A DNA stretch of 64,000 bases, from assembly GCF_050948175.1 (NCBI RefSeq), contig NC_135198.1:4849001-4913000 (forward strand). Reading direction: 5' to 3'. Shown here in pieces: positions 53,701 to 61,117 of the stretch. The notes under the pieces are model-generated. The model saw only the letters and a program-made list of their open reading frames with translations, made no database searches and had not been told where the DNA came from. This DNA comes from Xylocopa sonorina (Eukaryota; Arthropoda; Insecta; Hymenoptera; Apidae). The number at the start of each line of letters is the position of its first letter. The first letter of the stretch is position 1. The position numbers and the translations under genes are program-made.

Positions 53701-56700
53701 TATAGTAATCGGAGTGTATGCAATCACTGTGTGCATAAAAAAAATAATCCATGATAATACTTCGAATTTTGATAAGCGATGCAACACAACCTTCTTTTCG
53801 ATGAGTTAACAAGACCATATAGAAAAACTGGAATCCGTTCTTGGAAATCGATAGAGAAATACCTCTCAAGTTTAACTAAATATATTATATTACTTTTTTC
53901 ACTCTATATACATATTTATTAGAACCTTTTGTCCATATTATATCCTGAGAGTTATATTTTCAATTCAGAACTTTTCAACAGGAAGAACGAAAGCTCTGCG
54001 TATATTGGAAGTTTGTAATTGTCGATATAAAAAGTTCAGTAAATGCAAACGAAAAGTCACACCCTTCGTATATAAAATTAAACGTCACATATATTAATAT
54101 ACTTTAAACGCAATCAAAGTTTTTGTGGGATTGTTTAAAGCAGATGTTTTAAACTCCTATTTTTGCTTGAAGTGTTATAAATTTAACATTATTTTAATTT
54201 TCTCTATACGCTTTGTATTTGTTGCTATGTTCCACAGAACCATATGATCTCGTTGCGGCTGAAAAAAATGGAATCTCTGGAACAAATCGCGCCTCCAGAA
54301 AAAGAAGTAAAAATCTTTGGCTCGCATCCACACCCACTTCGTCACATATTTACAAGAGGCTACTTTTTTTGGAAACACCCTTTGATTCATCGGCTGAACC
54401 GCGTAAAACCGCAGAGAACGCATTCGTGTAAAAATAGATTTCTTTCTTACTTGAACGTATCGAGCTAAAAACACGAAGACCCTCTTAAGACTCTCTTACA
54501 CGTTTATGCACGCCTTACTACCTGCTGCTAGTGCCAATAAATATTCCGCTGCACTGCACTCGAATGCGAAATCGTGTAAACATTAATATATATCTACACA
54601 TATCTTTTGATGCGTATATTAAAGAATAAACATTTATATTATCTTTCACTTCTATTCACGCGTTCATCAATTTCCATCCTTTGTAGAATCCACAGAATTG
54701 AAAATGAAATAAATATTACATAGAAACGAGCACGATATATAGATTGATAAGAAAGTATTTTCGGTTTTATAGGATGAAGTAATACTCATTTTTATATACA
54801 AAGAATAAACTTTAAATCAATGGTATGTTTTCCATTTTATTCGATGATAAACAAACTACGACTGATATTGAAATATCAAATGGAAAAATCGTAGCACTGG
54901 CAAAAGCCTTTCATAATAATCATAACGTTGTCTGTGTGTGGACACAGAAAATACTATCTTGTCAATCCAATACTAATTTCAATACTTTTTACATGTAACA
55001 GATAGGAACCAACTTATACAGTTCTAATTCGTTACAAACTGTAAAGTAAACTATAATAATATTGATATGAAGCTATAAAAGGGGAAAAGAGTGCGAGAGA
55101 GAGAGAAAGTTTTTCCCTTTCATGGAAAAGAATACGCAAACCCGTCTTACAAATCAACAAACTCGTTCTTCAAGACTACGATCAATTTTATAACCAAATA
55201 GAACGTGAATAGAAGTTCAAACTTTCGATATGCATACATATACGTAACACTTTTGGACCCGTAAATGTACGACGCGTGTCCTCCATCTACAACTTTCACA
55301 ACCTACGTCCTACGTTAACCATGACCTTTGAGCTGGAACAATCAGTCACTAACACGCTCCTAATACGCTGGTACATTGAATGAATGATAGAAAACTCATT
55401 ATACCTGCAGCCTCCTTGCGCATCCTTAACAACTTCTTCGTATTATTTTTAGCAATCGTACCTTGAATATTGTACAACCGTGCGGTTTCACATTTGCATA
55501 ACCATTTTCCTTATTTTTCTATTATTCCATCACATTCGTGATTATAGCTCTTGTATATCGTACGAAAAAAAAAACATTATTTTGGTGTTATTGAAGGGAA
55601 TAAAAATTATTTGAAGTGTACATAACTTTCACTCTCTTTAATAACACAAAAATTAAACTCTAAATAACTCTAAATTTTAAATTGTATGAAATTTTTCGTT
55701 GTTACGTACTCAATTACTTTTATTGTTTAATATCTTAATTAATTTTCTTCGAAGGTACATCGCCTTCGTTATGCTCTCAAATTGTTACAATCAGGCAGAC
55801 TGCGTACGAGTTGTTATTCTCCTGAATAAATGATATTCATTGACCGTCGTTGTTAACTGTTAGTTGCGCCAGAGGAGGAATCTAATGACAGCCTGCGAGT
55901 TTCTTACGGTACTGCAAGTACTGAAAACCGGATACGCAGCCTCCAGTGTCGTCTTTCTCCTTTGCATGAATATTAAATTACGGCATTTCATCAAAATTTC
56001 ATGTTTTCTAATCTTTCTCTCGGTCGAGATCGACCAAAAGGAAAATGGCTGCTCATCTCCCTTAACGCGACAAATATACCGTAACGCTGACCCATAATCG
56101 TGCAACAATAAATACAGAAAAGTATTTAATACTCTTTCCGTATAATACTAAATAATAATTTAAAACAAAAACTTCGACTAAAATATACAAAAATTCTGAT
56201 TTTCCTTGTATGCATTCTATTCATCTCACTTTAATGCCATTACATTGACAAACTTTCATATCTCTCCATTCATTCTTGTCTTGAACAAGAAAGGGTTAAA
56301 TGTGGGAAACATTTTAAATACTCCACAATAGAATCGAAAATTACCTACGAATCGTAATCAGCTGTAATTACCTACAAACCTAGACCACATCGCGTGCAAC
56401 TTTCTTGGAACTAGTATCACATTTAAAACACCCTCATATAGACATATTTATCTGTAACCTAGTTCCGCAAACGCTCGCCGACTAACAAAGATACAAAATG
56501 TCGCACGACAAACCCGCAGAGAGAACTTTTACCATGATAGCGTGAACTTAACGCCGTTAAGTATTAAAATCTATATACACATATATATATGAAGATTTTT
56601 CTTACCTGCTTGCCAGTCCGAGGCAACGTTTCCACGTTGGTACCGCCGACCATAGGCGCTTTTTCCGGTCCTCCATTCTGCTGGTTGACATTTATGTTGG

Positions 56701-56830
56701 CGTTAACATTCGCGTGTACATTGGCGTTGAGGTTGTTCGCGTTGTCGGTAAGATTCGTGTTCGTGTTCCCCACATCAGCACCCCCGCCAATGCCAGTTCC
56801 ACCCCCGCACTTTCCTTCCTCGCCCGTCAT
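1..56830 (-). CDS. Ank2: Ankyrin (Ank2-like), gene span, 3' part missing
   Basis: Ankyrins link membrane proteins (channels, adhesion molecules) to the spectrin cytoskeleton at the cytoplasmic face of the membrane, notably in axons and at synapses. I joined 26 coding segments on the minus strand; every junction has AG/GT ends and compatible phase, giving about 1,387 codons with the 21.5 kb exon included. Domain order is: Gly/Asn-rich N-terminus, 24 ankyrin repeats (29,992 to 25,708), an acidic linker with the YRYMTVDDMKS motif, ZU5-N (from 5,586), ZU5-C (4,531 to 3,969) and the start of UPA (2,118 to 1). The death domain and C-terminal tail lie beyond position 1. The start ATG at 56,830 is the first Met after an in-frame stop. 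The family is certain. The Ank2 name, rather than the Drosophila paralogue Ank, rests on recalled similarity and is less sure. Alternative promoters are likely, given the 26.6 kb first intron. Confidence 0.95.
96..231 (-). CDS. Ank2: Ankyrin exon: UPA domain
   Basis: The carried AA plus the first base make Lys, followed by FVVFAKRVDPLEARLRVFCM, then TDDKEDKTLENQEHFTEVAK and SRDVE. The acceptor is CTTCAG|ATTTG and the donor GAG|GTAAAG, phase 0. Confidence 0.96.
232..1928 (-). other. Ank2: Ankyrin intron (UPA)
   Basis: Apart from the 480 bp MITE at 809-1,288 I see no gene. The plus-strand open frame at 366-755 (129 codons) is antisense to the intron, matches no domain I know and has no coding signature. 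Confidence 0.8.
809..1288. mobile_element. MITE, Tc1/mariner type, 480 bp
   Basis: The element is flanked by TA on both sides (807-808 and 1,289-1,290). Left end CAGGGTGATTCACTACTCG and right end (reverse complement) CAGGGTGACTCATTACTCG belong to a terminal inverted repeat of about 40 bp, which also includes GTGACAAATTTTTACAGCTG. Its left part (to about 1,140) matches the left arm of the larger element at 23,155, so both belong to one family. There is no coding capacity. It lies in an ankyrin intron. Confidence 0.85.
1929..2118 (-). CDS. Ank2: Ankyrin exon: start of UPA domain
   Basis: The exon encodes GGQCRAVWEDVTGSTPLTF, then VKDCVSFTTTVSARFWLMDC and NISEATKMATELYTHATHV. TFVKDCVSFTTTVSARFWL is the start of the UPA domain found after ZU5 tandems in ankyrins, UNC5 and PIDD. 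The acceptor is GTTCAG|GGGG and the donor GCTAA|GTACGT, phase 2. Confidence 0.95.
2119..3968 (-). other. Ank2: Ankyrin intron between ZU5-C and UPA
   Basis: AT-rich sequence with no repeat family, gene or RNA that I can recognise. Confidence 0.8.
3969..4173 (-). CDS. Ank2: Ankyrin exon: end of ZU5-C
   Basis: The exon encodes AHPIPADLVAKLLGNRVAVS, then PIVTVEPRRRKFHKPITLTI and MINQYSGDAPTLRLLCSIT. The PRRRKFHKPI and NQYSG motifs are hallmarks of the ankyrin ZU5-C. The donor is ACTG|GTAAT, phase 1. The minus-strand open frame just inside the next intron (3,961-3,695) is not coding: direct readthrough meets a stop after eight codons. Confidence 0.96.
4320..4531 (-). CDS. Ank2: Ankyrin exon: start of ZU5-C
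   Basis: The exon encodes ELSQLEDLQTSRIVRILTAD, then HYFAVVSRIRQEVHVVGPEG and the GTVSSSAVPQVQAVFPPAAL strand region of the second ZU5, ending RVGLQ. The acceptor is TCGCAG|AAT and the donor CTGCAG|GTATTT, phase 0. Confidence 0.96.
4639..4799 (-). CDS. Ank2: Ankyrin exon: end of ZU5-N
   Basis: The exon encodes VIIEVPHFASLRGKEREIVI, then LRSDNGETWREHTLEASEEA, ending NESFEGE. The acceptor is ATTAG|GCC and the donor GAAG|GTACG, phase 1. Confidence 0.96.
4800..5361 (-). other. Ank2: Ankyrin intron within ZU5-N
   Basis: AT-rich intron; nothing further seen. Confidence 0.85.
5362..5586 (-). CDS. Ank2: Ankyrin exon: ZU5-N domain, spectrin-binding
   Basis: The exon encodes FLVSFLVDARGGAMRGCRHS, then VIVPPRKAAMPMRVTC and PPPLMEGEALASRILELG, ending KFLGP across the junction. 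The DAR triplet near the start matches the position known to be needed for spectrin binding in vertebrate ankyrins (family knowledge). The acceptor is AACAG|C and the donor TTAGG|GTATGT. A CT-repeat tract lies about 100 bases upstream in the intron. Confidence 0.96.
5688..5753. repeat. GA/CT microsatellite upstream of the ZU5 exon
   Basis: An interrupted (GA)n tract on the plus strand, about 66 bases long, reads as (CT)n in the ankyrin pre-mRNA and lies about 100 bases before the 5,586 acceptor. Such tracts can bind polypyrimidine-tract proteins or GAGA-type factors; a role here is inference. Confidence 0.9.
7947..8199 (-). CDS. Candidate alternative first exon with hydrophobic segment
   Basis: An open frame from Met 8,199 (or the internal Met 8,031) ends MDTNAFFILFPILTVILFAL then LAEFHSGE. 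This is one hydrophobic segment of about 20 residues followed by a polar tail. A consensus donor AAA|GTAAGT lies at 7,947, leaving phase 1. Just upstream is a CpG-rich stretch (8,120-8,480) of the kind that could hold a promoter. Phase 1 does not fit the next ankyrin exon (5,586, phase 2) but does fit 4,531 (start of ZU5-C) and 2,118 (UPA). Vertebrate ANK1 makes small muscle isoforms from such an internal membrane-anchor exon. The parallel is inference; the frame may be chance or belong to an unseen exon set. Confidence 0.3.
11755..12333. repeat. Long imperfect inverted repeat (hairpin-forming)
   Basis: The two halves mirror each other about position 12,044. The inner parts are best conserved: TTCTTAGGGT at about 11,976-11,985 against ACCCTAAGAA at 12,103-12,112, and AATGCCATG at 12,013-12,021 against CATGGCATT at 12,080-12,088. 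Matching segments continue outward through TTTATTCGA, GTAGAAT, TGTAAGAAATTG and, more weakly, the TATATTCTAATGCAC region near 11,757. By eye the best 100 bases of the arms are about 85% identical. No TA-flanked CAGGGTG ends are visible, so it is not from the same family as the other two elements. It lies 130 bases downstream of an ankyrin donor, in the intron. Confidence 0.75.
12463..12571 (-). CDS. Ank2: Ankyrin linker exon before ZU5
   Basis: With the carried base it encodes APTITEMITKENYQQRTNA and then ANLKPDNVDINRHPVHVG. The PDNVDI motif directly precedes the first ZU5 domain in insect ankyrins. The acceptor is TTATAG|CAC and the donor GTCGG|GTATGT in phase 2, which fits exactly the two-base requirement of the 5,586 exon. 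A further small exon between 13,856 and 12,571 cannot be excluded. Confidence 0.88.
12572..13855 (-). other. Ank2: Ankyrin intron between linker exons
   Basis: AT-rich intron of 1.3 kb; a small additional linker exon could be hidden but none was identified. Confidence 0.75.
13856..13984 (-). CDS. Ank2: Ankyrin linker exon (YRYMTVDDMKS)
   Basis: The exon encodes EDPMLSDQQQYRYMTVDDMK, then SMGDDSMRVNVTDDERDN, ending RHSG plus one base (phase 1). The acceptor is TCTAG|GTGAAG and the donor GGAG|GTGAGT. This motif links the repeats to the ZU5 domains in insect ankyrins. Confidence 0.93.
13985..21519 (-). other. Ank2: Ankyrin intron with CpG-rich blocks
   Basis: Contains GC- and CpG-richer blocks at about 15.1-16.6 kb and 18.3-19.9 kb that generate many short open frames on both strands. 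These look like regulatory or promoter-type sequence rather than exons. No gene recognised. Confidence 0.6.
21520..21624 (-). CDS. Ank2: Possible alternative ankyrin exon (cassette or first exon)
   Basis: The open frame encodes GGDEIGMAAMNVYGQPPHAQ followed by HVYLPSYYQGQMTYT and ends at a strong donor CCC|GTAAGT. As a cassette it would be 105 nt, phase 1 to phase 1, so inclusion or skipping keeps frame. It would insert 35 residues before EDPMLSDQQQYRYMTV. The acceptor (AATGTAG|GTGG) is poor, and the upstream sequence is purine-rich (minus-strand poly-A/G run), not pyrimidine-rich. It may therefore be an alternative first exon starting at Met 21,607 or 21,598, giving a repeat-less isoform. 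The peptide is Tyr/Pro/Gln-rich with no domain I recognise. Confidence 0.5.
23155..24570. mobile_element. Fold-back Tc1/mariner-type element, 1.4 kb
   Basis: TA lies at both edges (23,153-23,154 and 24,571-24,572), with ends CAGGGTGATTCATTACTCG and (reverse complement) CAGAGTGATTCACTACTAG. The arms are inverted copies of about 500 bp each (about 23,155-23,655 and 24,075-24,570). They share, for example, GGCAAACAATATTGAAAG-type and CTGCAGGT...GTATATGCGTT sequence. The centre (about 23,660-24,070) is not symmetric about the element's midpoint and contains its own smaller inverted repeat. No transposase frame is present, so the element is non-autonomous. Confidence 0.88.
23971..24068. repeat. 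Inner inverted repeat within the fold-back element
   Basis: The left copy runs through ACTGAAGCACTAGTGCCATC and then TTGGAGAAGAACTGAAAC. The right copy is its near reverse complement (GTTTCAGTACTTTCTGCAGA, then GATGGCGTTAGTAGTTCTTC). The centre is near 24,024, offset from the midpoint of the enclosing element (about 23,862). A further GCCATCTCTG motif occurs at about 23,913. This suggests a separate nested insertion or a second fold-back module. Confidence 0.6.
25708..25891 (-). CDS. Ank2: Ankyrin exon: last repeat and acidic linker
   Basis: The last repeat (NGQTALDIAQKLGYISVI) is followed by a Thr-rich stretch and the conserved linker EEKYRVQAPESMQETFMSD with an acidic SEDEGG end. The exon ends in phase 1. 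It may splice either to the 21.5 kb exon or directly to 13,984, since both start in the matching phase. Confidence 0.95.
25972..26169 (-). CDS. Ank2: Ankyrin exon: two repeats
   Basis: Sixty-six codons: AGYTPLHVAAHFGQAAMV and AGYTPLHQAAQQGHTLVI, ending PNTTTN. The donor is AAC|GTAAG. Confidence 0.96.
26342..26440 (-). CDS. Ank2: Ankyrin exon: one repeat
   Basis: Exactly 33 codons, one complete repeat: NGLTPLHLCAQEDKVNVA to DAKTK. Phase 0 at both ends, so it could be skipped without a frame change. This is the shortest exon of the repeat block after 29,891-29,992 and is not itself found as an open frame with a start codon. Confidence 0.95.
26578..26733 (-). CDS. Ank2: Ankyrin exon: half repeat plus one repeat
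   Basis: Fifty-two codons: MDIATTLLEYGAKANAESK, then AGFTPLHLSAQEGHTDMS, ending NHKAK. The opening Met is internal and completes the repeat begun in the previous exon. Confidence 0.95.
26822..26962 (-). CDS. Ank2: Ankyrin exon: one and a half repeats
   Basis: Forty-seven codons: NGVTPLHVASHYDHQNVA, then NGHTPLHIAARKNQ. The acceptor is TCTAG|AAT and the donor CAG|GTGAAT. Confidence 0.95.
27042..27191 (-). CDS. Ank2: Ankyrin exon: half repeat plus one repeat
   Basis: Fifty codons: VASVLLENGASLTATTKK, then GFTPLHLAAKYGNMNVAK, ending DAQGK. It completes the repeat split by the previous donor. Confidence 0.95.
27274..27420 (-). CDS. Ank2: Ankyrin exon: one and a half repeats
   Basis: Forty-nine codons: EEQTPLHVASRLGNVDIV and LYTPLHIAAKEGQEE. 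The donor GAG|GTA falls inside a repeat rather than at its edge, unlike the flanking 198-base exon. Confidence 0.95.
27566..27763 (-). CDS. Ank2: Ankyrin exon: two repeats
   Basis: Sixty-six codons, two repeats: SGLTPLHVASFMGCMNIV and GETPLHLAARANQTDIIR, ending QVDARAR. The acceptor is CTTAG|TCC and the donor AGG|GTAAA. Confidence 0.96.
27985..28281 (-). CDS. Ank2: Ankyrin exon: three repeats
   Basis: Exactly 99 codons, or three repeats. It contains NGLAPLHMASQGDHVDAA, DYLTALHVAAHCGHVRVA and NGFTPLHIACKKNRLKVV. This is the most strongly conserved stretch of the domain in my recollection of animal ankyrins. Phase 0 at both ends. Confidence 0.96.
28356..28553 (-). CDS. Ank2: Ankyrin exon: two repeats
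   Basis: Exactly 66 codons, or two 33-residue repeats, from HNITPMHVAAKWGKIKMV through DGLTPLHCAARSGHHEVV to SKTK. Phase 0 at both ends. Confidence 0.96.
28650..28778 (-). CDS. Ank2: Ankyrin exon: repeats 6-7
   Basis: Forty-three codons starting NDHNPDVTSKSGFTPLHIA and ending ADVNFAAK. The acceptor is GACAG|AAC and the donor AAG|GTAAGG. Confidence 0.95.
28893..29048 (-). CDS. Ank2: Ankyrin exon: repeats 4-5
   Basis: Fifty-two codons. DGFTPLAVAMQQGHDKVV is followed by the shortened, atypical repeat NDTRGKVRLPALHIAAKK, which is the conserved irregular repeat at this position in the ankyrin family. The exon ends LLLQ with donor CAG|GTATGT. Confidence 0.95.
29248..29411 (-). CDS. Ank2: Ankyrin exon: repeats 3-4
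   Basis: The exon enters with two bases completing an Ala codon (AGQEEVVQLLVQRGASVNA) and covers NGFTPLYMAAQENHDSVV to QTLATE. It ends in phase 0 at GAG|GTTTGT. From here to 25,972 every repeat exon starts and ends in phase 0. Confidence 0.95.
29650..29782 (-). CDS. Ank2: Ankyrin exon: repeats 1-3
   Basis: This exon runs from NGLNALHLAAKDGHLEIV to GNTALHIASL and ends in phase 1. The acceptor is ACAG|AAC and the donor CTTG|GTACGT. Two helix-turn-helix repeat cores (ALHLAA and ALHIAS) are visible. Confidence 0.95.
29891..29992 (-). CDS. Ank2: Ankyrin exon: first repeat begins
   Basis: Thirty-four codons, phase 0 at both ends. The exon starts SDPSTSFLRAARAGQLEKV, the conserved opening of the metazoan ankyrin membrane-binding domain, and ends DINASNA. 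The acceptor is CCAG|AGC and the donor GCT|GTAAGT. All alternative N-termini would have to splice here to include the full repeat domain. Confidence 0.95.
30985..31350. promoter_or_regulatory. CpG-rich block 1 kb upstream of the repeat exons
   Basis: A GC-rich block open for 120 codons on both strands. The minus-strand frame (31,352-30,990) lies 1 kb upstream of the first ankyrin-repeat exon and could hold an alternative 5' exon or promoter. No donor in a matching phase stands out, so the block is listed as regulatory rather than coding. Confidence 0.3.
40071..40145. repeat. Alternating purine-pyrimidine (TA/CA/TG) tract
   Basis: A run of TACA, TATA, CACA and GTAC steps of about 75 bases inside the first ankyrin intron. 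It is simple-sequence, with no coding potential. Confidence 0.7.
46430..47150. promoter_or_regulatory. CpG-rich block in the first intron, possible promoter
   Basis: This block is clearly richer in G+C and CpG than the AT-rich sequence on both sides, and it carries overlapping long open frames in several frames on both strands, as expected from few stop codons. The composition fits an alternative promoter or enhancer of ankyrin. I see no convincing exon with splice sites; the call rests on composition only. Confidence 0.3.
47108..47141. repeat. GC-rich GACGC/GCCGC short tandem repeat
   Basis: Two GCCGC units and four GACGC-like units in 34 bases make up one of the most CpG-dense spots of the window. 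It lies inside a CpG-rich block (about 46,430-47,150) in the first ankyrin intron. Confidence 0.8.
56606..56830 (-). CDS. Ank2: Ankyrin first coding exon (Gly/Asn-rich N-terminus)
   Basis: This exon holds 75 codons, starts at ATG 56,830 and ends at the donor CAG|GTAAG in phase 0. The protein opens MTGEEGKCGGG, passes through an Asn-rich run with alternating Asn-Ala, Asn-Val and Asn-Ile pairs (about residues 27-51), and ends PRTGKQ. It joins in frame to SDPSTSFLRAAR in the next exon. An in-frame TGA lies upstream, and the only other start-like codon before the ATG is the GTG directly in front of it. The low-complexity segment is probably disordered. Other first exons may exist elsewhere in the long intron. 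Confidence 0.8.
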
Positions 56831-59800
56831 CACTTCAGCCTCACCCTCCGCCGGTTCACCCCTGTCTCACCCTTCCGCGTTCCGCGCCTCAAGCCTTCCT
56901 TCCGTTCACTGATTACCAATGTCGGTCCGCTGGCCAGAATCCGGATATCTGCTCGAACGAGACGACGAATCGTCGATCAGGAGAAACGGGTCAATTCTAC
57001 GGATTTACCGTGCCGATTGGCTAATTCCTTTAAGTCTCATTGCCCCCGTCGCGTTTACCATCGCTGTCCTCCTACCGTCGCCTATCAAATATCGATCCTA
57101 ACAGATTACTTCGATACCAATGAAAAATGTACATCCCCAGTAAAAAAAAGGAAATGTTGTTTCTGTAGCTAAGCTAAAAATAATTTCGAAAAATTGCATT
57201 CGTAGGCGCATCGAACAAACAGCTATCGAAATGATGTTCATAAAATAATTTGCAACAGCACACAAATTGAAATAATTGAGTAATACGAGTTTATGAAGAT
57301 CGAAATAACTAGCTGCGCGAAAGAACAACGGTTAGGATGAAAATTATTCGAATTTATTATGAATGAATTAGAAGACTGTTCTATAGTTACGCATTCGTGA
57401 CGTCAGAGAAAGGGTGAAGATGAAAGAGTCGATCGGTGCAGTTGCAAGTCAACGCATCCGATGTAAATATTAAATGTCCCAGAATAAGTGAAAGAGGATT
57501 GATCTGCGATCTGACCTGGTTAAAGCGTCAACTTCGAGCATCCCTTTTCTTCCCCTGACACTACGGAGATTCATTAGGAAAGTACAGGGGAATTACTTTC
57601 GTTCACTGGTCGCCGCTATTTTTAGGAATCCCGACGCGCGATACGGGTGGTATAACGGTATATGACGAACTGGTTCAAGCACGTTGAAGACAGACTTCAG
57701 AGGGCACATGCCGATCGGGAGCTGATCAATTAATGCAACCCAGAGCGATCCTACGAGATTAAACAACCGGAACCGAATTGCCACTGGAAATAGACGCCGC
57801 GTTTTCATCCCCGTTTCAACTGCATCGCGAATTACGCCCGGTTTCGATCACCGTTTAATTTTAGACAATTCCACGAGTCGGTTACTACTGACGTTACCGA
57901 ACCAACTACCGAGCTGCCGGTAGAGAACTTCCGACGAGCCGCAGAACGGATTCACTCACGCGGCATAAACTATACGGGACGCCATCGCTCGTGAAACGAA
58001 ACTGGGCAGAAAAGGTTCCGGTAGCTGTGACCGACTCGAGTAATCATACGTGTAGCTTCTATCGTCAGTAGTGGAACCAGGGAAAATCGATTCGGCCGTG
58101 CCCGTTTGAGCACTGCGCGCCTCTCAAGTGTACGGAACCACCACGATAAAACCAGTCGAGTCGCGCGGGACGATCGTTTTGACTGTCGGGATGCGTACGT
58201 AATGGTTCACACATTGACACGCGTCTGTGAGACTACCTCGGATAATACGCTTTTTCGAAAACGTAACGAAACAGGCTCCTAAAATCAGTAACAGATGCGA
58301 CGATAACAACGATCCGAGAAAAATCTATGATCTTCGGTTTCTTTTCGGATTCCATGTTGTTAAAAGAGTAGGACGAGGGGAGGGGACAGTTCCTACTATC
58401 TAAAGGACGAAACCAGATAACCTTCGCTAAAATGGAAAACCAAGGACATACGACGTCACTATTGTGCTCCCTGTATACACTGTATGCGCGGATAATAGCG
58501 ATTTAAATTGCACGTAGTCCTTTCCACGAACGGAGCGAAACGTAATTAGTTAAAAGCATTAGAAGCGCCGAGAAAAAGGGATTACCACTTGGAACGAATG
58601 AGCTAATTTTGAAAATCGTGATATGTCACGAACATGACTCTCCATATTTCTCTAAAACCGAAATGCCTGGCTTCGGGTATTGTCCGAATCGTTGTATACA
58701 TGTATATCAACTACGCCGGCCTCGGTTTCTTACTCAATTTGAAAATTGCATTCGGTTACGAACGTTCTACTTTCGTGACTGAACGCAAAAAGGTACGAGC
58801 CGCCCAAAGGAAGCGAACTTTGCCAAATAATCACTCCGCGATCGAACTCTGATGCACCGAAAAAAAAATGACGCGACTAACCAGAGAATTACAGGGTGTT
58901 GTAGCGATAGTTTAGGATTCCTGGATACCAACCACAGAGTACCGAGGCACTTTTCTCATCAAATGTTCTTTCACTGTCAAATCACACGACGTTCCGTCAT
59001 TTTTTATACTTTTACCGTTTCGCGAACCGAACCGTGCATATATATATATACTACTCGAAAGGATTCAGTCTGTCTAAAAAAGTACCGAGCGTAACGCGGC
59101 CACCCTCCTGGAAACTCCGTACGGCTTTGATCGGTTTTATAACTTCGATGGCGACGAGTACGTTCGAACCGCCATCTGCCGCTCGTGTAAATACGCTGCT
59201 CACCCCCACTCCTTGGTTGAGCTTACCGACTTGCTGTCGCTGAGACTACCTCGTAGGGCACACGAGAAATTTGATCTTTTGTCAGTAATTAATGATACTT
59301 GCGACGAAAATATTTCTAATTCTATTGTGATAGCCTTCGCGATCTAACGATAGCGTAAAAGTATCTTGGCATTAAATGTTTGTATATTCGCACTTTTTCT
59401 TCTTCGAATCAATTGATTACGAATTAACATAAGGAGTTAATAGTCCACATTTTCAAGCAGAATCGCATCAAGTATACCTTAGCTGTGCTTTAGTTTCTAT
59501 TTTAAAAAAATAGAATGTTACATGAGGGTTATGTTTAATGTTAAGAGCTTTGGAAGCTTCGTGGAGGTTATTACGCTATGAAAATACACATACATATATA
59601 ACTGAGAATTATACTGATTATAATAAAATATTTTTAAAACGTAAAGCTCTAAAAGTTAAACACGGATTTTTAATAAATATTAATTTTCACTATCTACAGT
59701 TTATATATGTGTGTACGTACTTATTACATAATCTATATACTTAAATATCTATTACAAAATTATAAATTAAATTAAATATTAAAAAGGTATTTACTAATTT

Positions 59801-61117
59801 ATTAACTGTCTTTAATACAAAGTCTGTAAAAGGTATTTATAGTTCACAAATTTACATAATCTATAATAAAAAATATGTTGTTTCAAAATATTAAATTTCC
59901 TTAGTTTATCGTACTTCAATTGTGTTACCTTAAATTATATTTCTATACTGCAAATTGTATAATAAATAACTAAGCTATTTAAAAATACAAATTACAGTAC
60001 CGAATATCATAAGAGTATTGTATTTAATACACTATTAATTCACATCTTTTGGTTCTGTTTTATTTGTTTCAACTTGAATGCCAGAATTTCAAAACTCAAA
60101 GTAAATATTTAGTTCCAATTTACAATGTTATAGTATTTATAATATTTACGATAGTATTCACTATTCTTTCATACTAAAAAAATTGTGCTATTGATATTGA
60201 TATTGATAAATTCCTTTTAGGAAAAGAATGAATTCTCATTACATACTTGTTTTTAAATATTTGCAAAATAAAAATTCTGTGTGCGGTGAATATATCATAG
60301 CTATGTATTTTACATTGGTTTCCTGCGTACAAATTTTATATGTATTTAATATTACAAAATAAAGTTAAATAGCTAATTAAAAGAACAAAAACCAACTGGT
60401 AACTAATATAAATAAAACTAAATTAAACAAGTATCACGGCTCAAAATATATATGTTTGATACCATAGTTGTACATCTTTAAAATATTACACAACTTCTTA
60501 TATTATATGTATGTACTTTTTACATCAAATATTTTACACTATATTGCTTATGGTTAAAACTGAATTTAAGTTTCTTATGTTACTTTCATACCTATACTTT
60601 TGTATACACATTTATTTTTATACTTAATACAAATTACTAATTATTTAACAGTACATGTCTTTTATGCATATAACACAGGCTATATTGAAATGATTCAATA
60701 TTTATGGTATTATAAGTTTTTCCTTATTTGGGTAATCATTAATGAATAATTTACACGAATTTCTGAGAAAAGAACTTGTAATGTTTTATTAAGCAATAAA
60801 AACATATTTGAAAATTTTAGTTTTTATGTTAACATTTAACTATTGCTGAAATTTTCAAATAAAAGCACTAAGAATTTCTGTTCAAATTATCTTATCAATA
60901 AATTATTAATTCTGTTAAAATTATTTCCTATATACTATAGTTTCAAGGAAAATACTATTTCTGACACTGCTATGTTTTTATTCTTAAAGTTACCTAATTG
61001 TAATACAATCATATCATATAACAAAATATCACGAAAGAAAGCATTATTTATGTGTTACTCTCTTGATAAGAAAATATAGTAGTAGCGTATTTCCTTTTTG
61101 GATATATTATTTTTGTT
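56831..61117. other. Intergenic region between ankyrin and the zinc-finger gene
   Basis: 56.83-59.25 kb is CpG-richer and should hold ankyrin 5' UTR and promoter sequence, but no start site can be assigned. 59.3-61.1 kb is very AT-rich and is the likely 3' UTR and downstream region of the zinc-finger gene. No other gene seen. Confidence 0.65.
60977..60982 (-). terminator. Candidate poly(A) signal of the zinc-finger gene
   Basis: The hexamer AATAAA on the minus strand lies about 136 bases after the zinc-finger stop codon. Another copy lies at 60,785-60,790, and others further into the AT-rich tract. The true cleavage site cannot be told from sequence alone. Confidence 0.35.

Larger units (their letters stand above)
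29993..56605 (-). other. Ank2: Giant first ankyrin intron (26.6 kb)
   Basis: No further ankyrin exon or nested gene could be supported. Composition alternates between AT-rich stretches and CpG-rich islands at about 31.0-31.35, 32.5-32.8, 36.45-36.9, 42.7-43.1, 44.15-44.6, 46.4-47.15, 50.65-51.1 and 52.3-52.7 kb. Open frames in these islands occur on both strands together and lack conserved motifs. Long first introns with regulatory islands are typical of neuronal genes; the interpretation is inference. Confidence 0.65.

Noticed and set aside
58889..58900. Another ACAGGGTG-like string resembling the transposon ends
   Set aside because: The match stops after the first bases, there is no inverted partner nearby and no arm sequence.
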